From contig NZ_JBJHBQ010000006.1 of NCBI RefSeq assembly GCF_050485565.1, positions 1-64,000 on the forward strand: DNA of 64,000 nucleotides, in the 5' to 3' direction. Within the stretch, counting starts at the first letter, position 1. Every line of letters begins with the position of its first letter. Below the pieces are notes generated by a model. The model worked only from the letters and a program-made list of their open reading frames with translations. It did no database searches and was not told the DNA's origin. Below, one piece after another: positions 50,617 through 58,837 of the stretch. This DNA is from Glycocaulis sp050485565 (GTDB lineage Bacteria; Pseudomonadota; Alphaproteobacteria; Caulobacterales; Maricaulaceae). Made by a program: the position numbers and the translations under genes.

Positions 50617-51369
50617 ATGAGCGATACCAACACCACATCCTTCGGCTTTCGCGAGGTCGCGCGCGAGGAAAAGCAGGGCCTTGTGCGCGGCGTGTTCGAC
50701 CGCTCGGCGCGCCGCTATGACCTGATGAATGATGTGATGAGCCTTGGCATCCACCGGGTGTGGAAAGACATCACCATTACGCGCGCAAGGCCAAAGCCCG
50801 GCGAGCGCCTGATCGATGTGGCGGGCGGAACGGGCGATCTGGCCCGCGCCTTCATCGAGCGCTCCAGACGCCCGGGCGAAAAGCCCGCCACCGCCATCGT
50901 CGCCGATATCAATGAGGAAATGCTGCGCGCTGGCATCAAGCGCGGCCAGGCCGACGGCATTGAATGGACCGTCGCCAACGCCGAATGCCTGCCCTTTGAC
51001 GATAAAAGCGCCGACTGCGTGATGATCGGCTTTGGCATCCGCAATGTGACCGACCGCATGCAGGCCCTGCGCGAGATGCACCGGGTATTGAAGCCCGGCG
51101 GGCGTTTCCTGTGCCTGGAGTTCTCCCGGCCGGTCACGCGTTCAATCGCGAACATCTATGATCTGTGGTCGTTCAAGGCGATTCCCGAGCTGGGCGCCCT
51201 CATCGCGAAAGACCGCGACAGCTATCAGTATCTCGTCGAATCCATCCGCCGCTTTCCCCATCAGGAAGCCTTCGCCGCCGAGCTGCGCGAGGCAGGCTTT
51301 GGAGAAGTGAAGGTGACGAACCTGTCCGGCGGCATCGCCGCCCTGCACACCGGCTGGCGGGTAGGTTGA
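50617..51369 (+). CDS. ubiE: Demethylmenaquinone/2-methoxy-6-polyprenylbenzoquinol methylase UbiE
   Basis: 250 residues, the usual length. SAM-dependent C-methyltransferase of ubiquinone synthesis. It has the UbiE signatures VFDRSARRYDLMNDVMSLGIHRVWK and ALREMHRVLKPGGRFLCLEFSRP, the SAM motif DVAGGTGDLA, and the C-terminal SIRRFPHQEAFAAELREAGFGEVKVTNLSGGIAALHTGWR. It is followed by ubiB after 66 bp on the same strand, the conserved alphaproteobacterial arrangement next to mutM. Confidence 0.97.
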   Translation: MSDTNTTSFGFREVAREEKQGLVRGVFDRSARRYDLMNDVMSLGIHRVWKDITITRARPKPGERLIDVAGGTGDLARAFIERSRRPGEKPATAIVADINEEMLRAGIKRGQADGIEWTVANAECLPFDDKSADCVMIGFGIRNVTDRMQALREMHRVLKPGGRFLCLEFSRPVTRSIANIYDLWSFKAIPELGALIAKDRDSYQYLVESIRRFPHQEAFAAELREAGFGEVKVTNLSGGIAALHTGWRVG

Positions 51370-51435
51370 CGGTAAAAGCGCCGCACATGCGCCCCCTCGC
51401 CAAACCGGGCTTTGCCCCCTAAACCTCGCGGCGTG

Positions 51436-52983
51436 ATGTTTGGACCTGTCTTCACCTTCTTCCGGCTTATCCGCGCGGCGTGGACGCTGGCGCGTCATGA
51501 CGCCATGTTCCCGGTTGAGTATCAGGCCGTCTTCCCGGCACCGGCACGCTTCGCCGGGCGGGTGGCGCGCCTTGTCGCCATTCGCGGACGGGCGGACAAT
51601 CCCGGCGAGCGGCTGGCCCGCGCACTGGAGACGCTGGGCCCGTCCTATGTGAAGCTGGGTCAGGTACTGGCCACCAGAGCCGATGTGGTGGGCGTGCATT
51701 TCGCGCGCGGCCTGTCGCGCCTGCAGGACCGGATGGACCCCTTCCCCGATGCCGAGGCCCGCAAGGTGGTCGAAGCCGAGCTGGAAGCGCCGGTAGCGAC
51801 CCTGTTTGCGGAGTTTGGCCCGCCCGCAGCCGCCGCCTCCATCGCTCAGGTCCACAAGGCGGTCACCCATGATGGCCAGACCGTCGCGGTGAAAGTGCTG
51901 CGTCCCGGTATCGATCAGCGCATCCACAAGGACATTGCCGTGCTGCGCATGGGCGCGGGTCTGGCGGTACGCTTCTTCCCGGCTTCACGCAGGCTGGAAC
52001 CGCGCGCCTTTGTCGAGACCGTTGCCCGCTCGCTTGTGCTGGAGCTGGATCTGCGCATGGAGGCAGCTGGTGCCAGCGAGCTGATGGAAGCCGCCGTCGC
52101 CGCGCAGAACCTCCACATCCCCGAAGTGATCTGGCCGCTGACCGCCAAGCGCGTGCTGACCACCGAATGGATCGACGCCATCCCGCTGACCGATATCGAC
52201 GCCGTTGACGCCGCCGGTATCGACCGGATCAAGCTCGCCTCCGACATCACCGATGCCTTCCTGACCTGCGCGCTGGAGCGCGGCGCGTTTCATGCCGACA
52301 TGCATGCCGGCAATCTGTTCGTGGGCCGCGATGGAAAGCTGTGGGCGGTCGATTTTGGCATCGTAGGGCGGCTGGAAGGCCCGGAGCGGCGCTATCTGGC
52401 GCGCATCCTTCACGGCTTCCTCACCCGCGATTATGACCGCGCCGCCGATGCCCATTTCGATGCCGGCTATGTGCCCTCTCACCATGCGCGCGCGGACTTC
52501 TCCGCTGCGCTGCGCTCAGTCGCCGAGCCGATCTTCGGCAAGCGCGCCGACGAGGTGCCGATGTCGCGCGTGCTCCTGCAGCTCTTTGAAGTAACCGAGC
52601 TGTTCGACATGCACCTTCAGCCACAGCTCATCCTCCTGCAGAAGACCATGGTGCAGGTAGAGGGCGTCTGCCGCACCCTCACCCCCGCCCATGATATGTG
52701 GGAGGCATCCGCGCCCGCCGTAGAACGTTTCATGCGCCGCGAGCTGGGGCCGGAAGGGCGGGTGCGCGATATCTTCCGCGATCTCGAACGCCTGCATACC
52801 AGCCTTGTCGCCCTGCCCGTCACGCTGGAGCGCCTGACCGAAGCCGCCGAGCGCATGAACGCGCCTGATGATCTGGCCCAGCCCGCCCGGCATGCCTGGG
52901 TGACCGGTGCGGCCATCGCCGTGGCAGCCGCCAGCCTCGCCGTGCTGCTCACCCTTGCCCTGACAGGTCGCCTTGCAATGTAA
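51436..52983 (+). CDS. ubiB: Ubiquinone biosynthesis kinase-like protein UbiB
   Basis: 515 residues. ABC1/ADCK atypical kinase family needed for ubiquinone synthesis. Family motifs: the KxGQ segment LGPSYVKLGQVLATRADVV, PAAAASIAQVHKAV, the invariant VAVKVLRPG, and FHADMHAGNLFVGRDGKLWAVDFGIVGRL. Two C-terminal hydrophobic stretches (AAIAVAAASLAVLLTLALTG being the last) anchor it in the membrane. The ATG at 51436 begins the conserved N-terminus. Its final codons overlap the promoter of the downstream toxin–antitoxin pair. Confidence 0.95.
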   Translation: MFGPVFTFFRLIRAAWTLARHDAMFPVEYQAVFPAPARFAGRVARLVAIRGRADNPGERLARALETLGPSYVKLGQVLATRADVVGVHFARGLSRLQDRMDPFPDAEARKVVEAELEAPVATLFAEFGPPAAAASIAQVHKAVTHDGQTVAVKVLRPGIDQRIHKDIAVLRMGAGLAVRFFPASRRLEPRAFVETVARSLVLELDLRMEAAGASELMEAAVAAQNLHIPEVIWPLTAKRVLTTEWIDAIPLTDIDAVDAAGIDRIKLASDITDAFLTCALERGAFHADMHAGNLFVGRDGKLWAVDFGIVGRLEGPERRYLARILHGFLTRDYDRAADAHFDAGYVPSHHARADFSAALRSVAEPIFGKRADEVPMSRVLLQLFEVTELFDMHLQPQLILLQKTMVQVEGVCRTLTPAHDMWEASAPAVERFMRRELGPEGRVRDIFRDLERLHTSLVALPVTLERLTEAAERMNAPDDLAQPARHAWVTGAAIAVAAASLAVLLTLALTGRLAM

Positions 52984-53002
52984 GCACGCATGTGCTTATA
53001 TA
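52973..53002 (+). promoter_or_regulatory. Promoter with palindromic operator for the AbrB–Doc pair
   Basis: TTGCAA (52973–52978) and TATATA (52997–53002) are 18 bp apart, a good sigma-70 promoter. The spacer is filled by TAAGCACGCATGTGCTTA (52981–52998), an inverted repeat with 7-bp arms. It begins on the ubiB stop codon and ends 18 bp before the antitoxin start, as expected for autoregulation by an AbrB-type antitoxin. Confidence 0.68.
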
Positions 53003-53015
53003 GAGGTGGAGGTGC

Positions 53016-53306
53016 ATGATGCGCGAACGGCCCGGACATCCCTTTGATCACGAAACGGCTCAGTCAGCGGATGCGCCGGTGAACGAGACACGCAAGCTGC
53101 GCAAGACCGGCAATAGCTATGGCGTAACGCTGTCGCGGGCCGCGCTGGATGCGGCAGGCTTTTCGCCTGACCACCCGGTGGCGGTCATCGCCGAACCGGG
53201 ACGCGTCATCATCCGCGCCGCAGGCGGCGCTTATGACGACACGGTGGAAGCAGGCCGCGAAGCGATGGCCCAATACCGTTTTGCGCTTGAGGCGCTGGCG
53301 CGATGA
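53016..53306 (+). CDS. AbrB/MazE-type antitoxin
   Basis: 96 residues (or 95 if the second ATG at 53019, better spaced from GGAGG, is used). The swapped-hairpin DNA-binding domain is TRKLRKTGNSYGVTLSRAALDAAGFSPDHPVAVIAEPGRVIIRAA, the MazE-like RKTGNSxGVTL motif. The acidic/helical tail (DDTVEAGREAMAQYRFALEALAR) would wrap the toxin. It overlaps the doc gene by 4 bp (ATGA). It carries its own promoter and a palindrome that it probably binds. The pair sits inside the otherwise conserved ubiB–coaC–coaB–dut string, so it is an insertion. Confidence 0.88.
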   Translation: MMRERPGHPFDHETAQSADAPVNETRKLRKTGNSYGVTLSRAALDAAGFSPDHPVAVIAEPGRVIIRAAGGAYDDTVEAGREAMAQYRFALEALAR

Positions 53307-53710
53307 GCGTGCGCCTGCCCGATTATGCAGGCTATCTCGCGGTTATGGGGGAAGTGCTCGCCGAAAGCGGCGGCACGCCCCTGCAGCTGCGCGATGAGGG
53401 TCTGCTGCAATCCGCCTTCGCCCGGCCTGAAAACCTGATGGCCTACGCCAACGGGTCCGAGGATGTATTCGGCGTAGCCGCCAGCCTTGCAAACGGCATT
53501 GCGCGTAACCACCCCATTGTGGACGGGAACAAGCGCGCTGCTGCAACGGCGTTTCTGATTACGCTGTTTCTCAACGGCATCAGGATGGATACAACGCAGG
53601 CAGACTTGGCTGAAACCTTTCAGTCCCTTGCCGCCGGCACACTCGACGAGCACACTCTCGCCGACTGGGGCAGGCACCAGGGCGTTGAAGACCCCCGCTT
53701 TGTCCGGTAG
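53303..53710 (+). CDS. Doc/Fic-family toxin
   Basis: 135 residues, the usual Doc size. The Fic motif is HPIVDGNKRAAATAFLITLFLNG (HxFx(D/N)GNK type, with Ile in place of Phe). Doc of phage P1 phosphorylates elongation factor Tu, arresting translation; Fic relatives AMPylate. Other Doc-type landmarks: GLLQSAFARPEN near residue 36 and FGVAASLANGIARNH just before the motif. Translation is coupled to the antitoxin by the ATGA overlap. The key His, Asp, Asn/Lys/Arg residues are intact, so the toxin looks active. Confidence 0.9.
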   Translation: MSVRLPDYAGYLAVMGEVLAESGGTPLQLRDEGLLQSAFARPENLMAYANGSEDVFGVAASLANGIARNHPIVDGNKRAAATAFLITLFLNGIRMDTTQADLAETFQSLAAGTLDEHTLADWGRHQGVEDPRFVR

Positions 53711-53755
53711 GGCGGCAGTGATCCAATTGCGTGTCGCACAGCTCGCGGAGACGAC

Positions 53756-54295
53756 ATGACCCGGCGCATCCTTCTCATCATTTCCGGCGGTATCGCCGCC
53801 TATAAATCGCTGGAGCTGATCCGCGAGCTGAAACGGCGCGAGGTGGGCGTCAGCTGCATCCTCACCGATGCCGCCAAGCAGTTCGTGACGCCCATGAGTG
53901 TCGCCGCGCTGTCGGGCGAGAAAGTCTATGACAATCTCTTCTCCCTCACCGACGAGACCGAGATGGGCCATATCGAGCTGTCGCGCTCGGCAGACCAGAT
54001 CGTCGTTGCCCCTGCCACCGCCAATATCATGGCCAAGGCCGCCCACGGGCTGTGCGATGATCTGGCCTCCACCGCGCTGCTGGCCACCGACAAGCCCGTC
54101 CTGATGGCCCCTGCCATGAATGTGCGCATGTGGGAGCATGCCGCAACTCAGGCCAATCTCGCCACGCTGAAAAGCTATGGGATAGCCTTTGTGGGACCGG
54201 ACGAAGGCGAGATGGCATGCGGAGAGTTCGGGCCGGGCCGTATGGCCGAGCCTATGCGCATCGCGGAGGCGGCGCTCAGCCTCCTGAACGCATGA
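53756..54295 (+). CDS. coaC: Phosphopantothenoylcysteine decarboxylase (CoaC), stand-alone
   Basis: 179 residues, flavoprotein decarboxylating 4'-phosphopantothenoylcysteine in coenzyme A synthesis. RRILLIISGGIAAYKSLELIRELKRR is the flavin-binding start, the catalytic His is in TEMGHIELSR, the motif APAMNVRMWEHAATQANL supplies the conserved Asn, and GEMACGEFGPGRMAEP has the catalytic Cys. In most bacteria this is the N-terminal half of a fused CoaBC (Dfp); here the frame stops and CoaB starts at once in another frame with an ATGATGA overlap. Confidence 0.94.
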   Translation: MTRRILLIISGGIAAYKSLELIRELKRREVGVSCILTDAAKQFVTPMSVAALSGEKVYDNLFSLTDETEMGHIELSRSADQIVVAPATANIMAKAAHGLCDDLASTALLATDKPVLMAPAMNVRMWEHAATQANLATLKSYGIAFVGPDEGEMACGEFGPGRMAEPMRIAEAALSLLNA

Positions 54296-54960
54296 TGACA
54301 CCGCACATCATCGTCACGGCCGGGCCGACGATCGAGCCGATTGATCCGGTACGCTTCCTTTCCAACCATTCTTCCGGGCGGCAGGGCTATGCGCTGGCCG
54401 CAGCCTTGGCGGCGCGCGGCGCGCGCGTGACGCTGGTTTCAGGCCCGGTCAGTATTGAACCGCCAGCAGGCATCGATCTGGTCAGGGTCCAGACCGCGCT
54501 GGAAATGCACGACGCCGTGATGGCCGCCCTGCCGGCTGACGCCTATATCGGCGTCGCTGCCGTGGCCGACTGGCGCCCGGCCACCCGCCATGCCAGCAAG
54601 ATGAAAACCGACAAGGCGGGCTTTGCGAGCCTGCAGCTCGTTGAAAACCCTGACATATTGAAAGCCGTCGCAAGCCTCGACCGAGACCGCCGCCCGGCAC
54701 TGGTGGTCGGGTTTGCCGCGGAGACAGCCGCCGATCAGGACACGCTCGAGGCGCTTGCGCGCGCCAAGCTGGAGCGCAAGGGCTGCGACCTCATCATCGC
54801 CAATGACGTGTCGGGCGACGCGATGGGCGGGGCAGAGAATGCGGCGCTGATCGTGTCGCGCAACGGGACGGAAGTCTTGCCGCGTGCGCCCAAGGAAGCC
54901 ATTGCGGCGAAACTGGGCGATTCAGTGATGGCCTTGTTACGCATGCCTATGCAGCGCTAG
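54292..54960 (+). CDS. coaB: Phosphopantothenate–cysteine ligase (CoaB), stand-alone
   Basis: 222 residues (ATG 54292 or 54295). It joins cysteine to phosphopantothenate with CTP. The start HIIVTAGPTIEPIDPVRFLSNHSSGRQGYALAAAL equals the junction region of fused CoaBC proteins. VAAVADWRP, MKTDKAGFASLQLVENPDILKAVA (the lysine-rich loop) and VVGFAAET follow, and DLIIANDVSGDAMGGAENAALIVSRNG is near the C-terminus. It overlaps coaC by 4 bp and is thus translationally coupled, giving both enzymes in equal amounts. Confidence 0.94.
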   Translation: MMTPHIIVTAGPTIEPIDPVRFLSNHSSGRQGYALAAALAARGARVTLVSGPVSIEPPAGIDLVRVQTALEMHDAVMAALPADAYIGVAAVADWRPATRHASKMKTDKAGFASLQLVENPDILKAVASLDRDRRPALVVGFAAETAADQDTLEALARAKLERKGCDLIIANDVSGDAMGGAENAALIVSRNGTEVLPRAPKEAIAAKLGDSVMALLRMPMQR

Positions 54961-55025
54961 GCTCCGGGGCGTTCTGGCCGATGGATTGAAGGTCTCCGTC
55001 CGCGGCTGCTATCAGGAGTTTCTCC

Positions 55026-55481
55026 ATGAAGACTTTGTTCGCCAGCGGTGCCGCCCTTATTGCGAGCTTTGCGATGGGCGCGCCTGCGCTCGCCAATTGC
55101 TTCGCCATTCCGGGGGAGGCCGGCGCCCAGCCAACAGTTATCCAAGGTTTCTCCGTGCAGGAGGCCACCGCCCGGCCCGGCCCGCTGCAATTGCCGCCTT
55201 TGCCTGAAGGAACGGGCGCCATCCTGTGCGACCGCGACAGCGTTGTGCCGGCCCGCAACGACTTCAAGGTCCTGTTGACGGGCCTGCCGCTGATGATCCG
55301 TGCCGGCACGGCCGATGACCCCACCGTTCTCAGCATGGGTATTGATGACGGCAACTACTCCATCAGCATCATGATGGGATCGATTGATGACGCGGAGCGC
55401 TCGGCCATCATCGAGGCTGTGGAAGGCTTTGACGACGGCATTGACGAAATGGAGCGCTGGATGGAAGAAAATCCGCAATAG
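55026..55481 (+). CDS. Exported hypothetical protein between coaB and dut
   Basis: 151 residues with a classical signal peptide (MKTLFASGAALIASFAMGAPALA), so a periplasmic mature protein of ~128 residues. It contains two Cys (ANCFAIPG at the mature N-terminus and AILCDRDS), probably one disulfide. The end is acidic (EGFDDGIDEMERWMEENPQ). I recognise no family. AGGAG precedes the ATG. It sits 65 bp after coaB and 24 bp before dut on the same strand, so it is likely in the same transcript although its role cannot be related to CoA or dUTP. Confidence 0.78.
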   Translation: MKTLFASGAALIASFAMGAPALANCFAIPGEAGAQPTVIQGFSVQEATARPGPLQLPPLPEGTGAILCDRDSVVPARNDFKVLLTGLPLMIRAGTADDPTVLSMGIDDGNYSISIMMGSIDDAERSAIIEAVEGFDDGIDEMERWMEENPQ

Positions 55482-55505
55482 CGGCTTCCAGCGGGGGATT
55501 CTTTC

Positions 55506-55955
55506 ATGGTTCAGGTGCGCATCAAGGCGCTGGAGCATTTTGCGGGCCTGGACCTTCCCCGCTACCAGACACCGGGATCGGCGGGCATGGATTTGCCCGC
55601 CGCACTCCCCGAAGATGCGCCGGTCACCCTGCAACCCGGTGAGTGGCAGCTTATCCCCACCGGCCTCGCGATTGCCCTGCCCGAAGGCTATGAGGCGCAA
55701 GTGCGGCCCCGCTCGGGCCTGGCCGCAAAGTTCGCCATTTCCTGTGTCAACACGCCCGGCACAATCGATGCCGATTATCGCGGCGAAATCCGTGTGAACC
55801 TCATCAATCATGGCCGCGAACCGTTCGTGGTACGCCGGGGCGAGCGCATAGCCCAGATGGTTATCGCGCCCGTGGTTCAGGCCGAGCTGGTACCGGCTGA
55901 CACGCTGGACGAAACACAGCGCGGCGCGGGCGGCTTTGGCTCGACGGGCGTCTAG
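55506..55955 (+). CDS. dut: dUTP diphosphatase
   Basis: 149 residues, trimeric all-beta dUTPase splitting dUTP to dUMP and pyrophosphate. All five motifs are present: YQTPGSAGMDLPA, RPRSGLAAK, NTPGTIDADYRGEI, RGERIAQMVIAP and the C-terminal RGAGGFGSTG that closes over the site. GGGGGA precedes the ATG. Last gene of the ubi–coa–dut string; convergent with the helicase gene, with stops overlapping by 4 bp. Confidence 0.97.
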   Translation: MVQVRIKALEHFAGLDLPRYQTPGSAGMDLPAALPEDAPVTLQPGEWQLIPTGLAIALPEGYEAQVRPRSGLAAKFAISCVNTPGTIDADYRGEIRVNLINHGREPFVVRRGERIAQMVIAPVVQAELVPADTLDETQRGAGGFGSTGV

Positions 55956-57259
55956 GCTGACAGGGCTGCAGGCGCAGGGTCGCAATAGCTTTTCACGTCG
56001 AATATGCGCTGATCGACAATGATGTCGGACGGGCGCAAGGGGCGTGACAGCTCCATTCCTTCCAGCGTGCGCGCACGCGACAGGGCGACATACGCCTGAC
56101 CGTGCGCAAACAGGCGGCCCGGCAGATCGAGATAGACCCGGTCCAGCGTCAGCCCTTGCGCCTTGTGAATGGTCATCGCCCAGGCGAGCCGCAGCGGCAT
56201 CTGGGTAAAGCTGCCGACCGTTTCCTTCTTCAGCGCCTTGGCCGCCGCATCATAGCTATAGGCGTGGCGGTCCCACTGCACCGGCTCGATGCGGTGGACC
56301 TCATCGCCGATTTTCACCATCACGCCGGCCTCGGCAAAGCCCACCACCTCGCCCAGCGAGCCGTTGACCCAGCGCCCGCCCGGATCATTCCTGAGCAGCA
56401 TGACGCGCGCACCGCGTTTCAGGATCAGCGGATCATCGGTCGGCATGATGCGCTGATCGAACTGGCCGCTCGTCTTGCCCTCGATCAGTTCAGGCTTGCC
56501 GGGCAGGGCATCCAGGCGCTGCGCATTGATGCGGAAGGCAGCTTCATTGGTGGGGGTCAGCACGACATGGGTGGCGCTGGCCTCCAGCCCCGACCGGCCC
56601 GTGACGCGCGTATTGAGCACAGCGCCTTCCTCGCGCGTCAGCTCGCCGGTACGCACCGCATTGAGTATCTGCACAAAATCCGGGTCTGCCTGACGGTGAA
56701 CCTTGGTCAGTTCCAGCATGGAAAATCCGGCGTCACGAAACGCGGGCGGGTGGAAGAAGAACGGCCCGCCATAGGCCATCTCCAGATAACCGGCCTCTTC
56801 ATCGCGCACGACAGGAGGGAGCTGGGAGAGATCGCCCACCACGATCATGCGCACCCCGCCAAAGGGCTCAGAGCTTTCCCGGTTGAGGCGCAGGCTGGCA
56901 TCAATCGCCCACATCATGTCGGCGCGCACCATGGAAATCTCGTCAATGACGAGGGTTTTGAGCGCCTTCACCGCGCGCGCATTGCGCAGGCGGCGAATGT
57001 CGGACGGCTCCACAAGGCGCGGCGGCAGGCGGAAAAAGGCGTGCAGCGTCTGCCCGCCCGCCTGCATGGCGGCAACGCCGGTGGGCGCCAGCACGGCAGC
57101 GCTGGAACCCAGACGCTCCAGCACGGCGCGCGTCAGCGTGGTCTTGCCGGTCCCGGCCCTGCCGGTCAGGAAGACGTGGGCGCGGCCATTGACCAGATAG
57201 TCCAGCACCGGGCCATCAAGATCAGCCGAAGCGGGAGATTTGGCGGGTGTATCAATCAT
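55952..57259 (-). CDS. Pif1/RecD2-like superfamily 1 helicase
   Basis: 435 residues. Walker A FLTGRAGTGKTTLTRAVLE, LAPTGVAAMQAGGQTLHAFF, Walker B TLVIDEISMVRADMM, GGVRMIVVGDLSQLPPVV and the C-terminal MTIHKAQGLTLDRVYLDL…YVALSRART (UvrD_C_2 type) define a Pif1-like DNA helicase. Bacterial Pif1 helicases unwind DNA, including G-quadruplexes. No additional domains. The ATG at 57259 is preferred; an upstream TTG would add 14 basic residues. Dut converges on it. Confidence 0.9.
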   Translation of the reverse strand: MIDTPAKSPASADLDGPVLDYLVNGRAHVFLTGRAGTGKTTLTRAVLERLGSSAAVLAPTGVAAMQAGGQTLHAFFRLPPRLVEPSDIRRLRNARAVKALKTLVIDEISMVRADMMWAIDASLRLNRESSEPFGGVRMIVVGDLSQLPPVVRDEEAGYLEMAYGGPFFFHPPAFRDAGFSMLELTKVHRQADPDFVQILNAVRTGELTREEGAVLNTRVTGRSGLEASATHVVLTPTNEAAFRINAQRLDALPGKPELIEGKTSGQFDQRIMPTDDPLILKRGARVMLLRNDPGGRWVNGSLGEVVGFAEAGVMVKIGDEVHRIEPVQWDRHAYSYDAAAKALKKETVGSFTQMPLRLAWAMTIHKAQGLTLDRVYLDLPGRLFAHGQAYVALSRARTLEGMELSRPLRPSDIIVDQRIFDVKSYCDPAPAALSA

Positions 57260-57341
57260 CGGCGCAGGCTGACGCGGTTTGCGACCCACCGCCAGTGCCA
57301 AGGACCGCCCTGTTCACACCTTGTTGTGCTCTGCTGGAGGG

Positions 57342-57794
57342 TCAGTAGATCTCCGGCGCGCGGCAGGCATCCCCGGCAAAACGGAAATCGCGCACAATCC
57401 CGTCGCTGGCGACCACAAAACGCGTCTCACACTCCACCATCCAGCTGCGCGGCGGCGTGTAGACCGTCTCCTCATACTGTTCGATGCGGACATGCTGGCG
57501 TCCGGCCCGGTCGGTCCAGACGATGCGGCGCTCACGCGGAATGGTGGAATAACCGCCTGGATCATGGCGCTGCTCGGCCACGAAATAGGTCCACACCTCC
57601 GAGCCATCGCTGAGATAATCGCGCGCCACCGGAGAGCCACGCTCCACGATCAGCATGTCGGCTGACTGGCCCAGATGCAGCGCCGCCTGCTGGCGATAGC
57701 CTTCCTGCGTCGCACACGCCGTCAGTATCAGACCCAGAGCCGCCGCCACCATCAGGCGTGGCCGTGAATTCCGCCGCACAATCCCCTGTGCCAT
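57342..57794 (-). CDS. Hypothetical lipoprotein
   Basis: 150 residues. N-terminal basic stretch, hydrophobic core and lipobox ILTAC (Cys about residue 27), so a lipoprotein. The mature part includes ATQEGYRQQAALHLGQSADMLIVERGSPVARDYLSDGSEVWTYFV, which reads like the SmpA/OmlA small-lipoprotein pattern (a helix followed by G-P and 'SDGSEVWTYF'); assignment is tentative. GGGAGG precedes the ATG. It stands 82 bp upstream of the helicase gene on the same strand. Confidence 0.75.
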   Translation of the reverse strand: MAQGIVRRNSRPRLMVAAALGLILTACATQEGYRQQAALHLGQSADMLIVERGSPVARDYLSDGSEVWTYFVAEQRHDPGGYSTIPRERRIVWTDRAGRQHVRIEQYEETVYTPPRSWMVECETRFVVASDGIVRDFRFAGDACRAPEIY

Positions 57795-57870
57795 GAGACA
57801 CCTCCCTTGGACCGTTTCGAGCCAAGCGTGCTATGGCGCTGATGAACCCTGCCTGAAAGGATGCGTAAAG

Positions 57871-58617
57871 GTGCGCGAGACCGATATCGACCGTCATGCC
57901 CGCCACATCCTCCTAAAGGAAATCGGCGGCCCCGGTCAGGCAAAGCTAGGCGCGGCGCGCGTGGTGATGATTGGCGCGGGTGGGCTGGGCGCACCGGCGG
58001 CCCTTTATCTGGCCGCCGCCGGGATTGGCCAGATCACACTTGTCGATCCCGACACGGTGAGCCTCGACAATCTCCAGCGGCAGGTGCTCTTCCGCACGAG
58101 CGACATTGACCGCCCCAAGGTGGATGCCGCGAAGGATGCGCTTCACGCGCTGGACCCGGCGGTCAGCATTGAAACCCACTGCCTGCTGGCCGATGCCGGC
58201 AATCTGCCCGCCCTCCTCGAAGGCGCGGATCTGGTGCTGGATGGCTGCGATGATTTTGCGACCCGCTTTGCGGTCAATGATGCGGCCATCGCCGCGCGCA
58301 TCCCGCTTGTGTCGGGTGCGGTGGGGCGCTGGGACGGGCAGGTTTCCACCTTCGCGCCGCATCTGGGGCCGCACGCGCCCTGCTATCGCTGTCTGGTGCC
58401 GGATATTCCCCCCGACGCGGAAAGCTGCGCAGTCACCGGCATTGTCGGGGCGATTACCGGCATTGTGGGCACGCTGATGGCGCTCGAAGCGATCAAGCTC
58501 ATCACCGGCGCGGGCGAGCCGCTCATTGGCCGGATACAGATAGTCGACGGGCTTTCAGGAGGGCTTCGCACCGTGAAGCTCGCCCGCGATCCGGCGTGCG
58601 AAGCGTGTGGGGGGTAA
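57871..58617 (+). CDS. moeB: ThiF/MoeB-family E1-like adenylyltransferase
   Basis: About 248 residues from a GTG at 57871 (AAGGA ten bases upstream; an ATG at 57793 overlaps the divergent lipoprotein start and is less likely). It adenylates the C-terminal glycine of MoaD or ThiS. RHARHILLKEIGGPGQAKLGAARVVMIGAGGLGAPAALYLAAAGIGQITLVDPDTVSLDNLQRQVLF is the ATP-binding fold with the catalytic Arg; the zinc Cys pairs are CYRC and CEAC near the end. No rhodanese domain follows. MoeB versus ThiF cannot be settled without its partner. Confidence 0.88.
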   Translation: MRETDIDRHARHILLKEIGGPGQAKLGAARVVMIGAGGLGAPAALYLAAAGIGQITLVDPDTVSLDNLQRQVLFRTSDIDRPKVDAAKDALHALDPAVSIETHCLLADAGNLPALLEGADLVLDGCDDFATRFAVNDAAIAARIPLVSGAVGRWDGQVSTFAPHLGPHAPCYRCLVPDIPPDAESCAVTGIVGAITGIVGTLMALEAIKLITGAGEPLIGRIQIVDGLSGGLRTVKLARDPACEACGG

Positions 58618-58655
58618 GGGGGGGCGTCTCTTGTCTCCCGCTGCCTCCAAATACT

Positions 58656-58831
58656 GTCATGGCCCGGTTTATCCGGGCCACCCATGCCTGAGAGGTCAAA
58701 TCTCGGGCCGCCCTGCGGCCCGCAAGCGCGAACGCGCGCCCGCGACTTTTCGCGGAACATCGCAACGCGGACGCGTTGCGGAACTTAAAGAGGCATGGGT
58801 CCCCCGGACCGCTTCGCGGCCGGAGGATGAC
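58656..58831. repeat. Dispersed palindromic repeat, family D copy 2 (with insert)
   Basis: 176 bp with the same outer modules as 18661–18763 in opposite orientation (GTCATGGCCCGG…, CCCATGCCTGAGAG, GGCATGGGTCCCCCGGACCGC, GGCCGGAGGATGAC) but with an extra GC-rich block of about 75 bp in the middle, CGGGCCGCCCTGCGGCCCGC through GCGTTGCGG. It fills the convergent junction of moeB and metH. Confidence 0.82.
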
Positions 58832-58837
58832 AGGCTC

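Noticed and set aside
54130..54291. Extended N-terminus for CoaB
   Set aside because: That frame is a shadow of coaC; CoaB conservation starts at 54292–54301 with an ATG overlap.
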